In this document: in pieces, positions 6,082-13,025 of the stretch
How the letters are laid out: every line of letters begins with the position of its first letter
Position numbering within the stretch: position 1 is the stretch's first letter
From: UMGS1649 sp045637095
GTDB taxonomy: Bacteria > Bacillota > Clostridia > TANB77 > CAG-465
Assembly (NCBI GenBank): GCA_045637095.1
Contig: JAZTYX010000028.1
Span: 1-17,878 of the forward strand
Direction of reading: 5' to 3'
DNA length: 17,878 nucleotides
Program-made: the position numbers and the translations under genes
Notes under the pieces: generated by a model
Seen by the model: only the letters and a program-made list of their open reading frames with translations
What the model was told of the DNA's origin: nothing
The model's database searches: none

Positions 6082-7236
6082 GTGTTAAAAAGAATAAAGT
6101 ATATTAGTGCGGTTTTGTTTATATTTATTATAGGATTTAGCAATACTATAGTAATTGCAGTGGAAAAAGAAGAGTTAAAGATAACATCTAAAGCTGGTAT
6201 TGTTTTAGAACAAAGTACAGGAAGAATTTTATGGGAAAAGAATAGTAAGGAGAGATTAAAAATTGCCAGTACAACAAAGATATTAACAGCTATTGTAGTA
6301 GTAGAAAATGTAGATTTAGATTCTAAAGTTGTTATATCTAAAAAAGCTGCGTTAACGGGAGGTTCTACGGTGGGACTTGTTTCTGGTAAGGAAGTTACAG
6401 TTAAAAGTTTGTTATATGGTTTATTGCTTAAAAGCGGAAACGATTGCGCGGTTGCTCTTGCGGAATATGTTGGTGGAAATGTGGATGAGTTTGTAAATAT
6501 GATGAATAAAAAAGCTTATGAAATTGGGGCAAAAGATACACATTGTACAAATCCACATGGTTTAGATACAGAAGACAATTATTCTACAGCCTATGATATA
6601 GCAAAAATTACTTGCTATGCAAAGAATATAGACATATTATCTAAAATTATGAATACAGAGAGTATAACTGTAAATTTTGGAAATACATCGAAATTTCTAG
6701 CGAATACAAATAGATTGTTAGCTACATATGAATATTGTAATGGCGGAAAAACTGGATATACAGCTATTGCTAATAGGTGTTTGGTGGCTACAGCTAAAAA
6801 AGACAATTTAGAAGTTGTTGCTGTAATTCTTGGAGCGAATACAACGGATATACGCTTTAAAGAAGGAAAAGCTCTTCTTAAATATGCAATAGAAAATTAT
6901 TCAATGGTAGATGTCGAAAGCTTAGCAAAATATTATGTGAGTGTGAATGTTATAAAAGGAATATGTGACTCGTATACAGATAATTCTAGCATAGAGATTT
7001 ATATTCCACTTAAGGCTGGTGAATTAGAAAAGCTGCATGTTAAACAGGATATAATAACTTGTGTAAAAGCACCATTAAATGTTGGAGATTTTATTGGCAA
7101 TGTTCATTTGTATATAGGTGAAGAGTTGTTACATTCTAAGGATATATATGCCAAATATGATATAAGGAAAAAAGATGTAAAAGATTATATTATATTAGCT
7201 TTAATGAGTATATTTCAAAATGATGGTATAGATTAG
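6082..7236 (+). CDS. Serine-type D-Ala-D-Ala carboxypeptidase (S11, DacF/PBP5-like)
   Basis: A penicillin-binding protein that removes the terminal D-Ala from peptidoglycan pentapeptides at the outer membrane face. The 384-residue product starts with a signal peptide (MLKRIKYISAVLFIF..., likely cut after VIA near residue 26). It carries all three active-site motifs: STTK (Ser63, Lys66), SGN (118-120) and KTG (223-225). The C-terminal ~110 residues form the beta-rich PBP5 C-terminal region (EIYIPLKAGELEKL...), ending in a hydrophobic stretch (DYIILALMSIF) that may tether it to the membrane. I chose the GTG at 6082 because AGGTGA (6071-6076) lies 5 nt upstream; an upstream GTG at 6073 overlaps that site. 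DacF or DacB are both possible names. The next operon has its own promoter, so co-transcription is not needed. Confidence 0.93.
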   Translation: MLKRIKYISAVLFIFIIGFSNTIVIAVEKEELKITSKAGIVLEQSTGRILWEKNSKERLKIASTTKILTAIVVVENVDLDSKVVISKKAALTGGSTVGLVSGKEVTVKSLLYGLLLKSGNDCAVALAEYVGGNVDEFVNMMNKKAYEIGAKDTHCTNPHGLDTEDNYSTAYDIAKITCYAKNIDILSKIMNTESITVNFGNTSKFLANTNRLLATYEYCNGGKTGYTAIANRCLVATAKKDNLEVVAVILGANTTDIRFKEGKALLKYAIENYSMVDVESLAKYYVSVNVIKGICDSYTDNSSIEIYIPLKAGELEKLHVKQDIITCVKAPLNVGDFIGNVHLYIGEELLHSKDIYAKYDIRKKDVKDYIILALMSIFQNDGID

Positions 7237-7253
7237 AAAAAAGCGCTAAATAA

Positions 7254-7283
7254 TTGACTTATATATACTTATTAAGATATAAT
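7254..7283 (+). promoter_or_regulatory. Promoter of the 7307-12693 operon
   Basis: TTGACT (7254-7259) and a consensus TATAAT (7278-7283) are spaced 18 nt. They lie directly after the carboxypeptidase stop and 24 nt before the first gene of the operon. Confidence 0.65.
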
Positions 7284-7306
7284 TAACAAAAGAAAGAAGG
7301 GGTAAA

Positions 7307-8302
7307 ATGGGCGATATATATTTAACTAAAATTGAAAGAAAAACTATATTCACAAGATCATTAATATATGTTCTTGTGCTGTTTCTTGTCGCGGATTTAA
7401 CAGTAACAGGTCCATTTTATTTTAATTTTATTCCGTGGCTTTTCTTGTTTAGCTGTTTTATAAGCCTAAGGGAAGTAGATAAGACGTTGACAGGAATAAT
7501 AGGAACATTTACAGTGTTTATGGCAAGCCTTATGACACATGGAATGGGAGTAGAAACACTACTTGTAACAGCGAATGCAGCGTTACAAATAGTGCTAGGT
7601 ATGCTTACTTCTAAAGGGATATTCCAGTTTATACTTGAGTATAGACTCGTTAAGTATTTAAGAAAGAGAGTAAAAGCTATATTACTAACAATTCTTACAG
7701 TATTTTTTATAGTTTCATGTGTAACGTTGAGCTTTTTAGAAGGAGATTTATTTACATATCTTAAAGCTAAATCTAATGTAGATAAATATATAGAAAAAAC
7801 ATATGGAGTTGAATATAAATTCAAGAATGCAATATATAACAGAAATTATATTGGTAGATATGCATTTGTTGTAGAAATGGATGGAGAAGAAGTGCAACTA
7901 TTACCAAGTGTTATTGGTACATTTAAGGATTTAAACCAACAAGATAGATTAGATAAAATTAATGAAGATTTTAAGTGGCAAACGAATGCGGATATAGGAG
8001 AAGCGGTTGCTAATTTAACGTACATAACTGGTAAAAATGTTAGTTATAAATATGAATATACAAAAGTAGGAGTTAAACCAGATGCATTAATGATAGAGAT
8101 GGTATTAAACACAGAAGATACAGAATCAGTATATAAAGAAATTGCAACTGTTCTTGAACGTTTATTATCATTAGAATATGATGTGCATGAAGTGGTTATA
8201 ACATTAAATAATACAAGTTTATACATATCTAAAGATAATTTCGATTTAATAACACCTGAATATGTTGAAGGTGGATTTAAAATAGAAGATTTAGATGAAT
8301 AA
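7307..8302 (+). CDS. Polytopic membrane protein of unknown function
   Basis: 331 residues. The first ~150 residues hold about five hydrophobic segments (roughly 14-31, 37-54, 60-80, 83-105, 122-145), with a basic loop before the last (RLVKYLRKRVK). The remaining ~185 residues are hydrophilic, mixed alpha/beta, with no motif I recognise; their topology (inside or outside) is uncertain. The start has AAGGGG 4 nt upstream. It is the first gene of a tight operon, and the gene for a membrane-anchored metallopeptidase follows after a 10-nt gap. A shared function of these two is an inference from this spacing only. Codon use is typical of the A/T-rich background. Family unknown. Confidence 0.8.
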   Translation: MGDIYLTKIERKTIFTRSLIYVLVLFLVADLTVTGPFYFNFIPWLFLFSCFISLREVDKTLTGIIGTFTVFMASLMTHGMGVETLLVTANAALQIVLGMLTSKGIFQFILEYRLVKYLRKRVKAILLTILTVFFIVSCVTLSFLEGDLFTYLKAKSNVDKYIEKTYGVEYKFKNAIYNRNYIGRYAFVVEMDGEEVQLLPSVIGTFKDLNQQDRLDKINEDFKWQTNADIGEAVANLTYITGKNVSYKYEYTKVGVKPDALMIEMVLNTEDTESVYKEIATVLERLLSLEYDVHEVVITLNNTSLYISKDNFDLITPEYVEGGFKIEDLDE

Positions 8303-8312
8303 CGAGGTGGCT

Positions 8313-9170
8313 ATGGAAAAGAAAGAGAAAAAAATGCCTAAAGAATATGCTGCCATCGTTTCATTATGTATATTCTTTACAATAGTAACAATAGTAGGTG
8401 GCGTGAGATTATTCTTTGTACTTAGTGCGAAAAACACAAAAGTAGATTTAGAAAGTATAGATATAATTGAACAAAATACAAATTTAGATATTAACAGAAT
8501 GAATCTTGCAATTTCTAATACTGTAGAAGAACAATATGGAGTAGATATATATTATGGCGAAGGTGTAAATGCAGCAAGTGTAAATGCAACAGTTATAACA
8601 GATAAATCTGAAATATTTTCTATGCTAAGAGCAATAACAAGAGCTCTTGCTAAATACCCAGATGATATTATAAGAGAAATAGAATCTAAAGGATATATGG
8701 TAAGTATTCATTTGGTGGACAAGTTTACAAATAACATTGAAGCATTAGCAAATAGAAACTCAATTGGACATTTTAATATATATATAAGTAATAGTATAGA
8801 AATAGAAAGAGCATTCCATCATGAGTTTTACCATATACTAGACTATTATATAAAGCTTGAAACTGCTGAAAGATATGCTATGTGGAACAAATATAATCCG
8901 CACGGATTTAAGTATTCAAATAATGTAAATTCATTGACAACAAAGTATGTGTATAGCGGTAAAAGTGGAGCACATTTTGTAACGGCTTATGCTAAATATT
9001 CCGAGAAGGAAGATAGAGCTGAAACATTTGCAGAAATGATGACTGCAAATAAAATGGAAACATTTTTCAACGAAGGAGAAAATATTAAGTCTAAAATGAA
9101 CTTAATAATTAAAGTATTAAACAGTTCATTTGAATCTGTTAGAAAAAAAGAAACTTTAGCTTGGGAATAA
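8313..9170 (+). CDS. Membrane-anchored HExxH metallopeptidase, lethal-factor (ATLF)-like
   Basis: 285 residues. After a basic N-terminus comes one membrane segment (about 13-38), so the catalytic part is probably extracytoplasmic. The zinc motif HEFYH is at 170-174 (His170, Glu171, His174). A second conserved block, EDRAETFAEMM, about 60 residues later supplies a likely glutamate ligand (Glu237 or Glu241). This spacing, and the helical tail after it, resemble the anthrax lethal-factor/Pro-Pro-endopeptidase type of gluzincin (HEFGH ... EFFAEAF). That likeness is by eye. I chose ATG 8313 because GAGGTGG is just upstream; an ATG at 8295 overlaps the previous gene and has no site. It sits between the polytopic protein and the radical SAM gene. 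Substrate unknown. Confidence 0.8.
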   Translation: MEKKEKKMPKEYAAIVSLCIFFTIVTIVGGVRLFFVLSAKNTKVDLESIDIIEQNTNLDINRMNLAISNTVEEQYGVDIYYGEGVNAASVNATVITDKSEIFSMLRAITRALAKYPDDIIREIESKGYMVSIHLVDKFTNNIEALANRNSIGHFNIYISNSIEIERAFHHEFYHILDYYIKLETAERYAMWNKYNPHGFKYSNNVNSLTTKYVYSGKSGAHFVTAYAKYSEKEDRAETFAEMMTANKMETFFNEGENIKSKMNLIIKVLNSSFESVRKKETLAWE

Positions 9171-9181
9171 CGGAGGAAAAA

Positions 9182-10885
9182 GTGGTAGGATTAAACGAAT
9201 TAAAATATGTAGATACACCAGCTAGATATACAGGCGGAGAAGCAAGAAGTGTAATAAAAAATAAATATCAAGTTACAAGTAGGGTTGCACTTGCAGTCCC
9301 TACTATGTATGAACTTGGTTTTTCGGATAATGATCTGAATAAGTTGTATTATACATTAAACTTAAGAAGGGATACTTGGGCTGAAAGAGTTTTTGCACCG
9401 GTTATAGATTACGAATCTCTTATAAGAAATAAAGATGAGAAACTTACAACATTAGAGTCTAAAACAGCATTAAGAGAGATGGATGTAATAATATTTATTG
9501 TTTCAAACGAATTAATGTATACAAATATACTTAATATGTTAAATATGGGCGGAGTGCCTTGCTTAAGAGAAAGAAGAAAAGAAGGTTTTCCACTTGTAGT
9601 ATTAACAGGAAATGCAGTATTAAACCCCAAACCGATGGAAGATTTTGCAGATTTATATATAATAGGTGAACCTAATAAAGTAATAAATGAAATTATGGAT
9701 GTGTATAAACGCGGTAAAGAAGGGATTAATGTAACTAAAAAAGATATACTAGAATCTATGAAATTTATTCCTGGCGTATATATTCCAGATATAACAGATG
9801 ATGAACAAATTGTTAATATGGTTTATGAGGATGTTAATGAGGAACAATGTATTAAAAACTATGTTTGTCCATCTATTCCTGTAATGGATAACAAATCTAA
9901 AATAACATTAACAAAAGGTTGTACAAGAAATTGTATAAATTGTTCTAATAGATTTGTATATGGTAATATGCAAAATGTTAGTGTAGACAAAGCAGTAATA
10001 AAAGCACAAAAATTAATGGATACAACTGGTAATTTGGATATAATGTTAGATTCGAACTGTCATTTAGATTATACTGGCTATCCTGAAGTTATATATAGAC
10101 TAAAAGATATAGAAAAACCTAAAATGAAAACAGTATCTTTTACGGATACAAGGTTAGATAAAGATAATTTATGGGTGTTAAAACATTTAGATATAAAGGG
10201 AAATTATCCAACAATAATGGTTGGTGCGCCAACTGAATCGTTAAGAGAAAAAATAGGTTTTGGCATGAAGGAATCAGATGTATTAGATGTGGCTAGAGAA
10301 ATATTTAAATCGGATTTTGATAAAGTACGTTTAGAATATATTCTAGGTATACCAGGTGAAAATTATGAGGACTTCAAAGTAATGTTAGATACGGCTAACA
10401 AAGTGTGTGATGTGTATAAAGAAGTGTATGCAAAATCTCCGGATAAATATATTGTGGAAATTAAGCTTACAAACTTTAGTATAAAACCACATACTCCATC
10501 TCAGTGGTGTGCTGTAAACAATTCTGAAAATATAGAAATAAAAACTAAATATATTTTAGAAAAGAACAAAAACCAAGATGTTGTAATTAATAATGAGGAT
10601 GGCAAGCAAACTGAAATATCTACTTTACTTGCGCGTGGCGGCAAAGAAGTGGGAGCTGTTATATATGAAGCTTGGAAACAAGGTGCGAGATTTGATATGA
10701 TGTCTGCTGCTTTTGATAAAGAAAATTGGCAAGTAGGACTTACTAAAAATGGGATAGAGCTTAAAAAATATCTTGAAGAACAAAACGATAAACTTTTATT
10801 TCCTTGGGATAATATAAAAGTTGGAACAAGCAATGAAGAACTAAGGAGAATATATTTAACTAGAATAAAGCATAAAGAAGATTAA
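9182..10885 (+). CDS. Radical SAM protein with N-terminal B12-binding-like domain (TIGR03960/YgiQ-like)
   Basis: 567 residues. The N-terminal ~190 residues follow the pattern of this group: TPARYTGGEARSV near the start, VALAVPTMYELGFSDNDL, WAERVFAPVIDYESL, and NELMYTNILNMLNMGGVP before PLVVLTGNAV and DLYIIGEPNKV. The radical SAM core has the 4Fe-4S motif CTRNCINC (Cys247, Cys251, Cys254) followed by LDIMLDSN and EYILGIPGENYEDF. The chemistry is unknown. In many clostridia the homologue is followed by a DUF2344 protein and RNase G/ribosomal protein genes; here smpB follows. I chose GTG 9182 because GGAGG (9172-9176) is 5 nt upstream; a TTG at 9161 would lie inside the preceding gene. Confidence 0.85.
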   Translation: MVGLNELKYVDTPARYTGGEARSVIKNKYQVTSRVALAVPTMYELGFSDNDLNKLYYTLNLRRDTWAERVFAPVIDYESLIRNKDEKLTTLESKTALREMDVIIFIVSNELMYTNILNMLNMGGVPCLRERRKEGFPLVVLTGNAVLNPKPMEDFADLYIIGEPNKVINEIMDVYKRGKEGINVTKKDILESMKFIPGVYIPDITDDEQIVNMVYEDVNEEQCIKNYVCPSIPVMDNKSKITLTKGCTRNCINCSNRFVYGNMQNVSVDKAVIKAQKLMDTTGNLDIMLDSNCHLDYTGYPEVIYRLKDIEKPKMKTVSFTDTRLDKDNLWVLKHLDIKGNYPTIMVGAPTESLREKIGFGMKESDVLDVAREIFKSDFDKVRLEYILGIPGENYEDFKVMLDTANKVCDVYKEVYAKSPDKYIVEIKLTNFSIKPHTPSQWCAVNNSENIEIKTKYILEKNKNQDVVINNEDGKQTEISTLLARGGKEVGAVIYEAWKQGARFDMMSAAFDKENWQVGLTKNGIELKKYLEEQNDKLLFPWDNIKVGTSNEELRRIYLTRIKHKED

Positions 10886-10894
10886 GGAGTAAAA

Positions 10895-11341
10895 ATGAAA
10901 GTATTAGCAACAAATAGAGAATTAAACTTTAAATATGAAGTGCTAGAAACATATACATGTGGAATTGAACTAAAAGGTACTGAAGTTAAATCTGTAAGAC
11001 AAGCAAAAGTAAATTTAAAAGATGGGTTTGCTCTTGTAGAAAAAGGAGAAGTTTGGCTTAAGAATGTATATATCGCACATTATGAACAAGGAAATAGAAA
11101 TAATGTAGATGAAATGAGAAATAGAAAACTTCTTATGCATAAAGAGGAAATTTCAAGACTTTTAGGAAAAGTAACACAAGGTGGTTTTACACTTGTTCCA
11201 TATAAAATGGGATTTGAACATGGATATGTTAAAGTAGAATTAGCTCTATGTAAAGGTAAAAAACTATATGATAAACGCGAAAGCATAAAAGAAAGAGATG
11301 CTAAACTTAAAATAGCACAAGCAATGAAGAATAACATATAG
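10895..11341 (+). CDS. smpB: SsrA-binding protein SmpB
   Basis: 148 residues, the normal length. SmpB binds the tRNA-like part of tmRNA and brings it to stalled ribosomes for trans-translation. Signature stretches are present: NRELNFKYEVLETYTCGIEL near the N-terminus, GTEVKSVRQ, the LKNVYIAHYEQGN segment, and the basic tail KGKKLYDKRESIKERD that lines the mRNA channel. AAGGAG (10884-10889), overlapping the stop of the upstream gene, is 5 nt from the ATG. No tmRNA gene (ssrA) is seen next to it in this window. It is co-transcribed with two radical SAM genes; this neighbourhood is unusual but does not change the call. Confidence 0.97.
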   Translation: MKVLATNRELNFKYEVLETYTCGIELKGTEVKSVRQAKVNLKDGFALVEKGEVWLKNVYIAHYEQGNRNNVDEMRNRKLLMHKEEISRLLGKVTQGGFTLVPYKMGFEHGYVKVELALCKGKKLYDKRESIKERDAKLKIAQAMKNNI

Positions 11342-11353
11342 GATGTAAATATT

Positions 11354-12205
11354 ATGATGAAAAGATTTAGAAAGATATATGTAGAAATAACAAATATTTG
11401 TAATATGCATTGCAGCTTTTGCCCTGAAACAAGCAGGGCAAAGGCTTTTATGTCTAAAGATAAATTTGAACATATTGCTCGTGAAATAGTAAAGTATACA
11501 GACTATGTATATTTACATGTAAAGGGCGAACCGCTAATACATAAGGAGCTAGAAGATATACTTAATATTTGTAATAAATATGATCTTAAGATAAACATAT
11601 CTACAAATGGCACAATGTTAAAAGATAAGAAAGATATAATTAAAAATGCTAATATACGTCAATTAAATTTATCTTTACACAGCTTTGAAAAAGATGAAAA
11701 TACTAGTGAAGAAGAATTAGAAAAGCTAAGTAGTTATATAGAAAATGTAGTTAGTATTTCTAATGAGTTGGCAGATAACGGTACAATAATTAGATATAAA
11801 CTATGGAATCAAACAAAGAGTTCTAATAAAGAAATATTGGAATATCTAGAAAGTGTGTATGATGTAAATCTTGTGAATGAACCATATGAAAGAGATAAAA
11901 AGTTAAGAGAAAATGTTTTCTTAAGTATAAAAACACCTTTTGAATGGCCAGACTTAAAGAAAGAAAAAGAGAACGAAAAGGGTACATGCTATGGACTTAA
12001 AGCTCAAATAGCAATACTTGTAGATGGAACTGTAGTGCCGTGTTGTGTAGATAATAATGGAGATATTCCTTTGGGTAATATATTTAATGATTCTTTAGAA
12101 AATATATTAAATAGTAAGAGAGCACAAGATATAATTCAAGGTTTTAAAGATAATAAATGCGTAGAAGAACTTTGTAAAAAATGTGAGTATAGAGATAGTA
12201 TATAG
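11354..12205 (+). CDS. Radical SAM/SPASM-domain enzyme
   Basis: 283 residues. The 4Fe-4S motif CNMHCSFC is at 16-23 (Cys16, Cys20, Cys23), followed by the radical SAM features YLHVKGEPLIH and LKINISTNGTML. The C-terminus carries a SPASM-type cysteine set for an additional cluster: Cys212, Cys230-231 (DGTVVPCCVDNNGD), Cys269, Cys274 and Cys277, with the typical LGNIFNDSLENILNS linker. SPASM enzymes often modify peptides (sactipeptide, PqqE, anSME-like), but no precursor peptide is seen nearby, so the substrate is open. Two ATGs are adjacent (11354, 11357), with AGGA about 10 nt upstream, a weak site for this operon. It starts 12 nt after smpB. Confidence 0.88.
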   Translation: MMKRFRKIYVEITNICNMHCSFCPETSRAKAFMSKDKFEHIAREIVKYTDYVYLHVKGEPLIHKELEDILNICNKYDLKINISTNGTMLKDKKDIIKNANIRQLNLSLHSFEKDENTSEEELEKLSSYIENVVSISNELADNGTIIRYKLWNQTKSSNKEILEYLESVYDVNLVNEPYERDKKLRENVFLSIKTPFEWPDLKKEKENEKGTCYGLKAQIAILVDGTVVPCCVDNNGDIPLGNIFNDSLENILNSKRAQDIIQGFKDNKCVEELCKKCEYRDSI

Positions 12206-12213
12206 GTGATGTG

Positions 12214-12693
12214 ATGAAAGCTTTGAAAAAAATATTAAGTATAATATTAGCAATGATAGGTGCGGTAATAGGTATTATAGTAATACTATGCTTGTTTTTT
12301 CTACTTATTGAGTATATAGATCAAGGTTATATTGGAAATAATGATCCTAAGAAAGGATATTATAACAAAGAAGAATATTTTGAAGAAAATGCATTTATGG
12401 ATTATACGGATTACTGTAAATATTATTATAAAGAAGAGTATGATGAAAAATTCGCTAAAGATAAAAAATATTCTGAAGTTAAAGAGGAAGATATACCTGA
12501 AGTCTTAAAATACTTTGATGAATTTGAAGGATGGATGTTGCCAGAAAGAGCAAATGAATATGATTTTGATAAAACTCAAATAACACCAGGCGATTATGTG
12601 CGTATTGAGAGTCAAGGTGTAAATGTATCTTTTGATGTGTATCTTTATGATGTAGAAACACATATACTTTACTATATACATAATAATAATTAG
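12214..12693 (+). CDS. Single-pass membrane protein, hypothetical
   Basis: 159 residues. One hydrophobic segment of about 25 residues (roughly 7-34) follows the basic start MKALKKI. The rest is very acidic and Tyr-rich (NKEEYFEEN, YCKYYYKEEYDEKF). It ends in a beta-rich part (YVRIESQGVNVSFDVYLYDVET). No lipobox is present and no family is recognised. I chose ATG 12214 over GTG 12211 because AGGTG lies 5 nt before the ATG. It is the last gene of the operon. No terminator is visible after it; the next element is the toxI promoter 59 nt downstream. Confidence 0.75.
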   Translation: MKALKKILSIILAMIGAVIGIIVILCLFFLLIEYIDQGYIGNNDPKKGYYNKEEYFEENAFMDYTDYCKYYYKEEYDEKFAKDKKYSEVKEEDIPEVLKYFDEFEGWMLPERANEYDFDKTQITPGDYVRIESQGVNVSFDVYLYDVETHILYYIHNNN

Positions 12694-12751
12694 TATGTAG
12701 AATTATGTCGAAATGTGTCGATGAAAAGCTTGAAAAATCAATGTTTGTATA

Positions 12752-12780
12752 TTGACTTTAAAATTACACTAATGTATAAT
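12752..12780 (+). promoter_or_regulatory. toxI/toxN promoter
   Basis: TTGACT (12752-12757), a 17-nt spacer and a consensus TATAAT (12775-12780) with a TG extension. Transcription would begin near 12787, about 9 nt before the first repeat. This is the only promoter visible upstream of both the repeats and the toxin gene. Confidence 0.8.
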
Positions 12781-12795
12781 TAAAGTACATTGAAA

Positions 12796-12955
12796 ATTCG
12801 GTTAGGAACGAGCCGTTGAGTTAATCTCATAAACGAGTTCCCTGAAATCATTCGGTTAGGAGCGAGCCGTTGAGTTAATCTCATAAACGAGCTCCCAGAA
12901 CAATTCGGTTAGAAACGAGCCGTTAGATTAAATTCTATAAACGAGTTTCCTGAAA
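12796..12955 (+). repeat. Three tandem 53-54 nt antitoxin repeats
   Basis: Copies at 12796-12849, 12850-12902 and 12903-12955, each beginning ATTCGG, contiguous and without spacers. Copies 1 and 2 are nearly identical. Copy 3 is more divergent but keeps pairing. Changes occur in pairs: GGAAC/GTTCC becomes GGAGC/GCTCC in copy 2 and GAAAC/GTTTC in copy 3, and TGAG/CTCA becomes TAGA/TCTA in copy 3. Unpaired CGAGCC and AAACGAG are invariant. Confidence 0.95.
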
Positions 12956-12961
12956 AATTAA

Positions 12962-13006
12962 ATAGGGGGATGCTTATATTTATATAGGCATTTCCCTATC
13001 TTTTTT
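12962..13006 (+). terminator. Intrinsic terminator between toxI and toxN
   Basis: A 12-bp stem with two G-T pairs (12962-12973 with 12988-12999), an AT-rich loop, then C and six T (13001-13006). In known systems of this type partial read-through here sets a large excess of antitoxin RNA over toxin mRNA. Confidence 0.9.
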
Positions 13007-13025
13007 GGCATCTGGGAGGTAATAT

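Larger units (their letters stand above)
12787..13006 (+). ncRNA. toxI: ToxI-type RNA antitoxin precursor
   Basis: A non-coding transcript is expected from the promoter at 12752 to the terminator at 13006. It has three contiguous repeats and sits directly before a ToxN/AbiQ-family gene, the defining layout of type III toxin-antitoxin systems. There the toxin cuts the precursor into single repeats, each of which folds into a pseudoknot that wraps and inhibits the toxin. Each unit here can form CGG/CCG (e.g. 12799-12801 with 12813-12815) crossed by GGAAC/GTTCC (12805-12809 with 12837-12841), an H-type pseudoknot, plus an internal hairpin TGAG/CTCA. The repeat ends are A-rich (GAAAUC, GAACAA, GAAAAA), as is usual at ToxN cleavage sites. 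The 332-base stretch without a protein gene (12694-13025) is explained by this RNA and its signals. Exact ends are inferred. Confidence 0.85.

Noticed and set aside
7237..7260. Terminator after the carboxypeptidase gene
   Set aside because: Only the short palindrome AGCGCT is present, without a stem of useful length or a T tract.
9161..9181. TTG start for the radical SAM protein
   Set aside because: It lies inside the end of the preceding peptidase gene, and GGAGG at 9172-9176 points to the GTG at 9182.
10895..11353. tmRNA (ssrA) gene next to smpB
   Set aside because: Only 12 nt separate smpB from the next gene, and no tmRNA-like tRNA end or tag sequence is seen in the window.
12704..12754. 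16-codon open frame before the toxI promoter
   Set aside because: No ribosome-binding site and it ends inside the -35 of the promoter.
12796..12955. Tandem repeats as a CRISPR array
   Set aside because: The 53-54 nt copies are directly contiguous with no unique spacers, carry compensatory changes, and are followed by a terminator and a ToxN-like gene.
12962..13006. Repeats plus terminator as a tandem riboswitch controlling the downstream gene
   Set aside because: The layout alone would allow it, but the downstream protein is a ToxN/AbiQ-type toxin, for which tandem RNA repeats and a terminator are the expected antitoxin arrangement.
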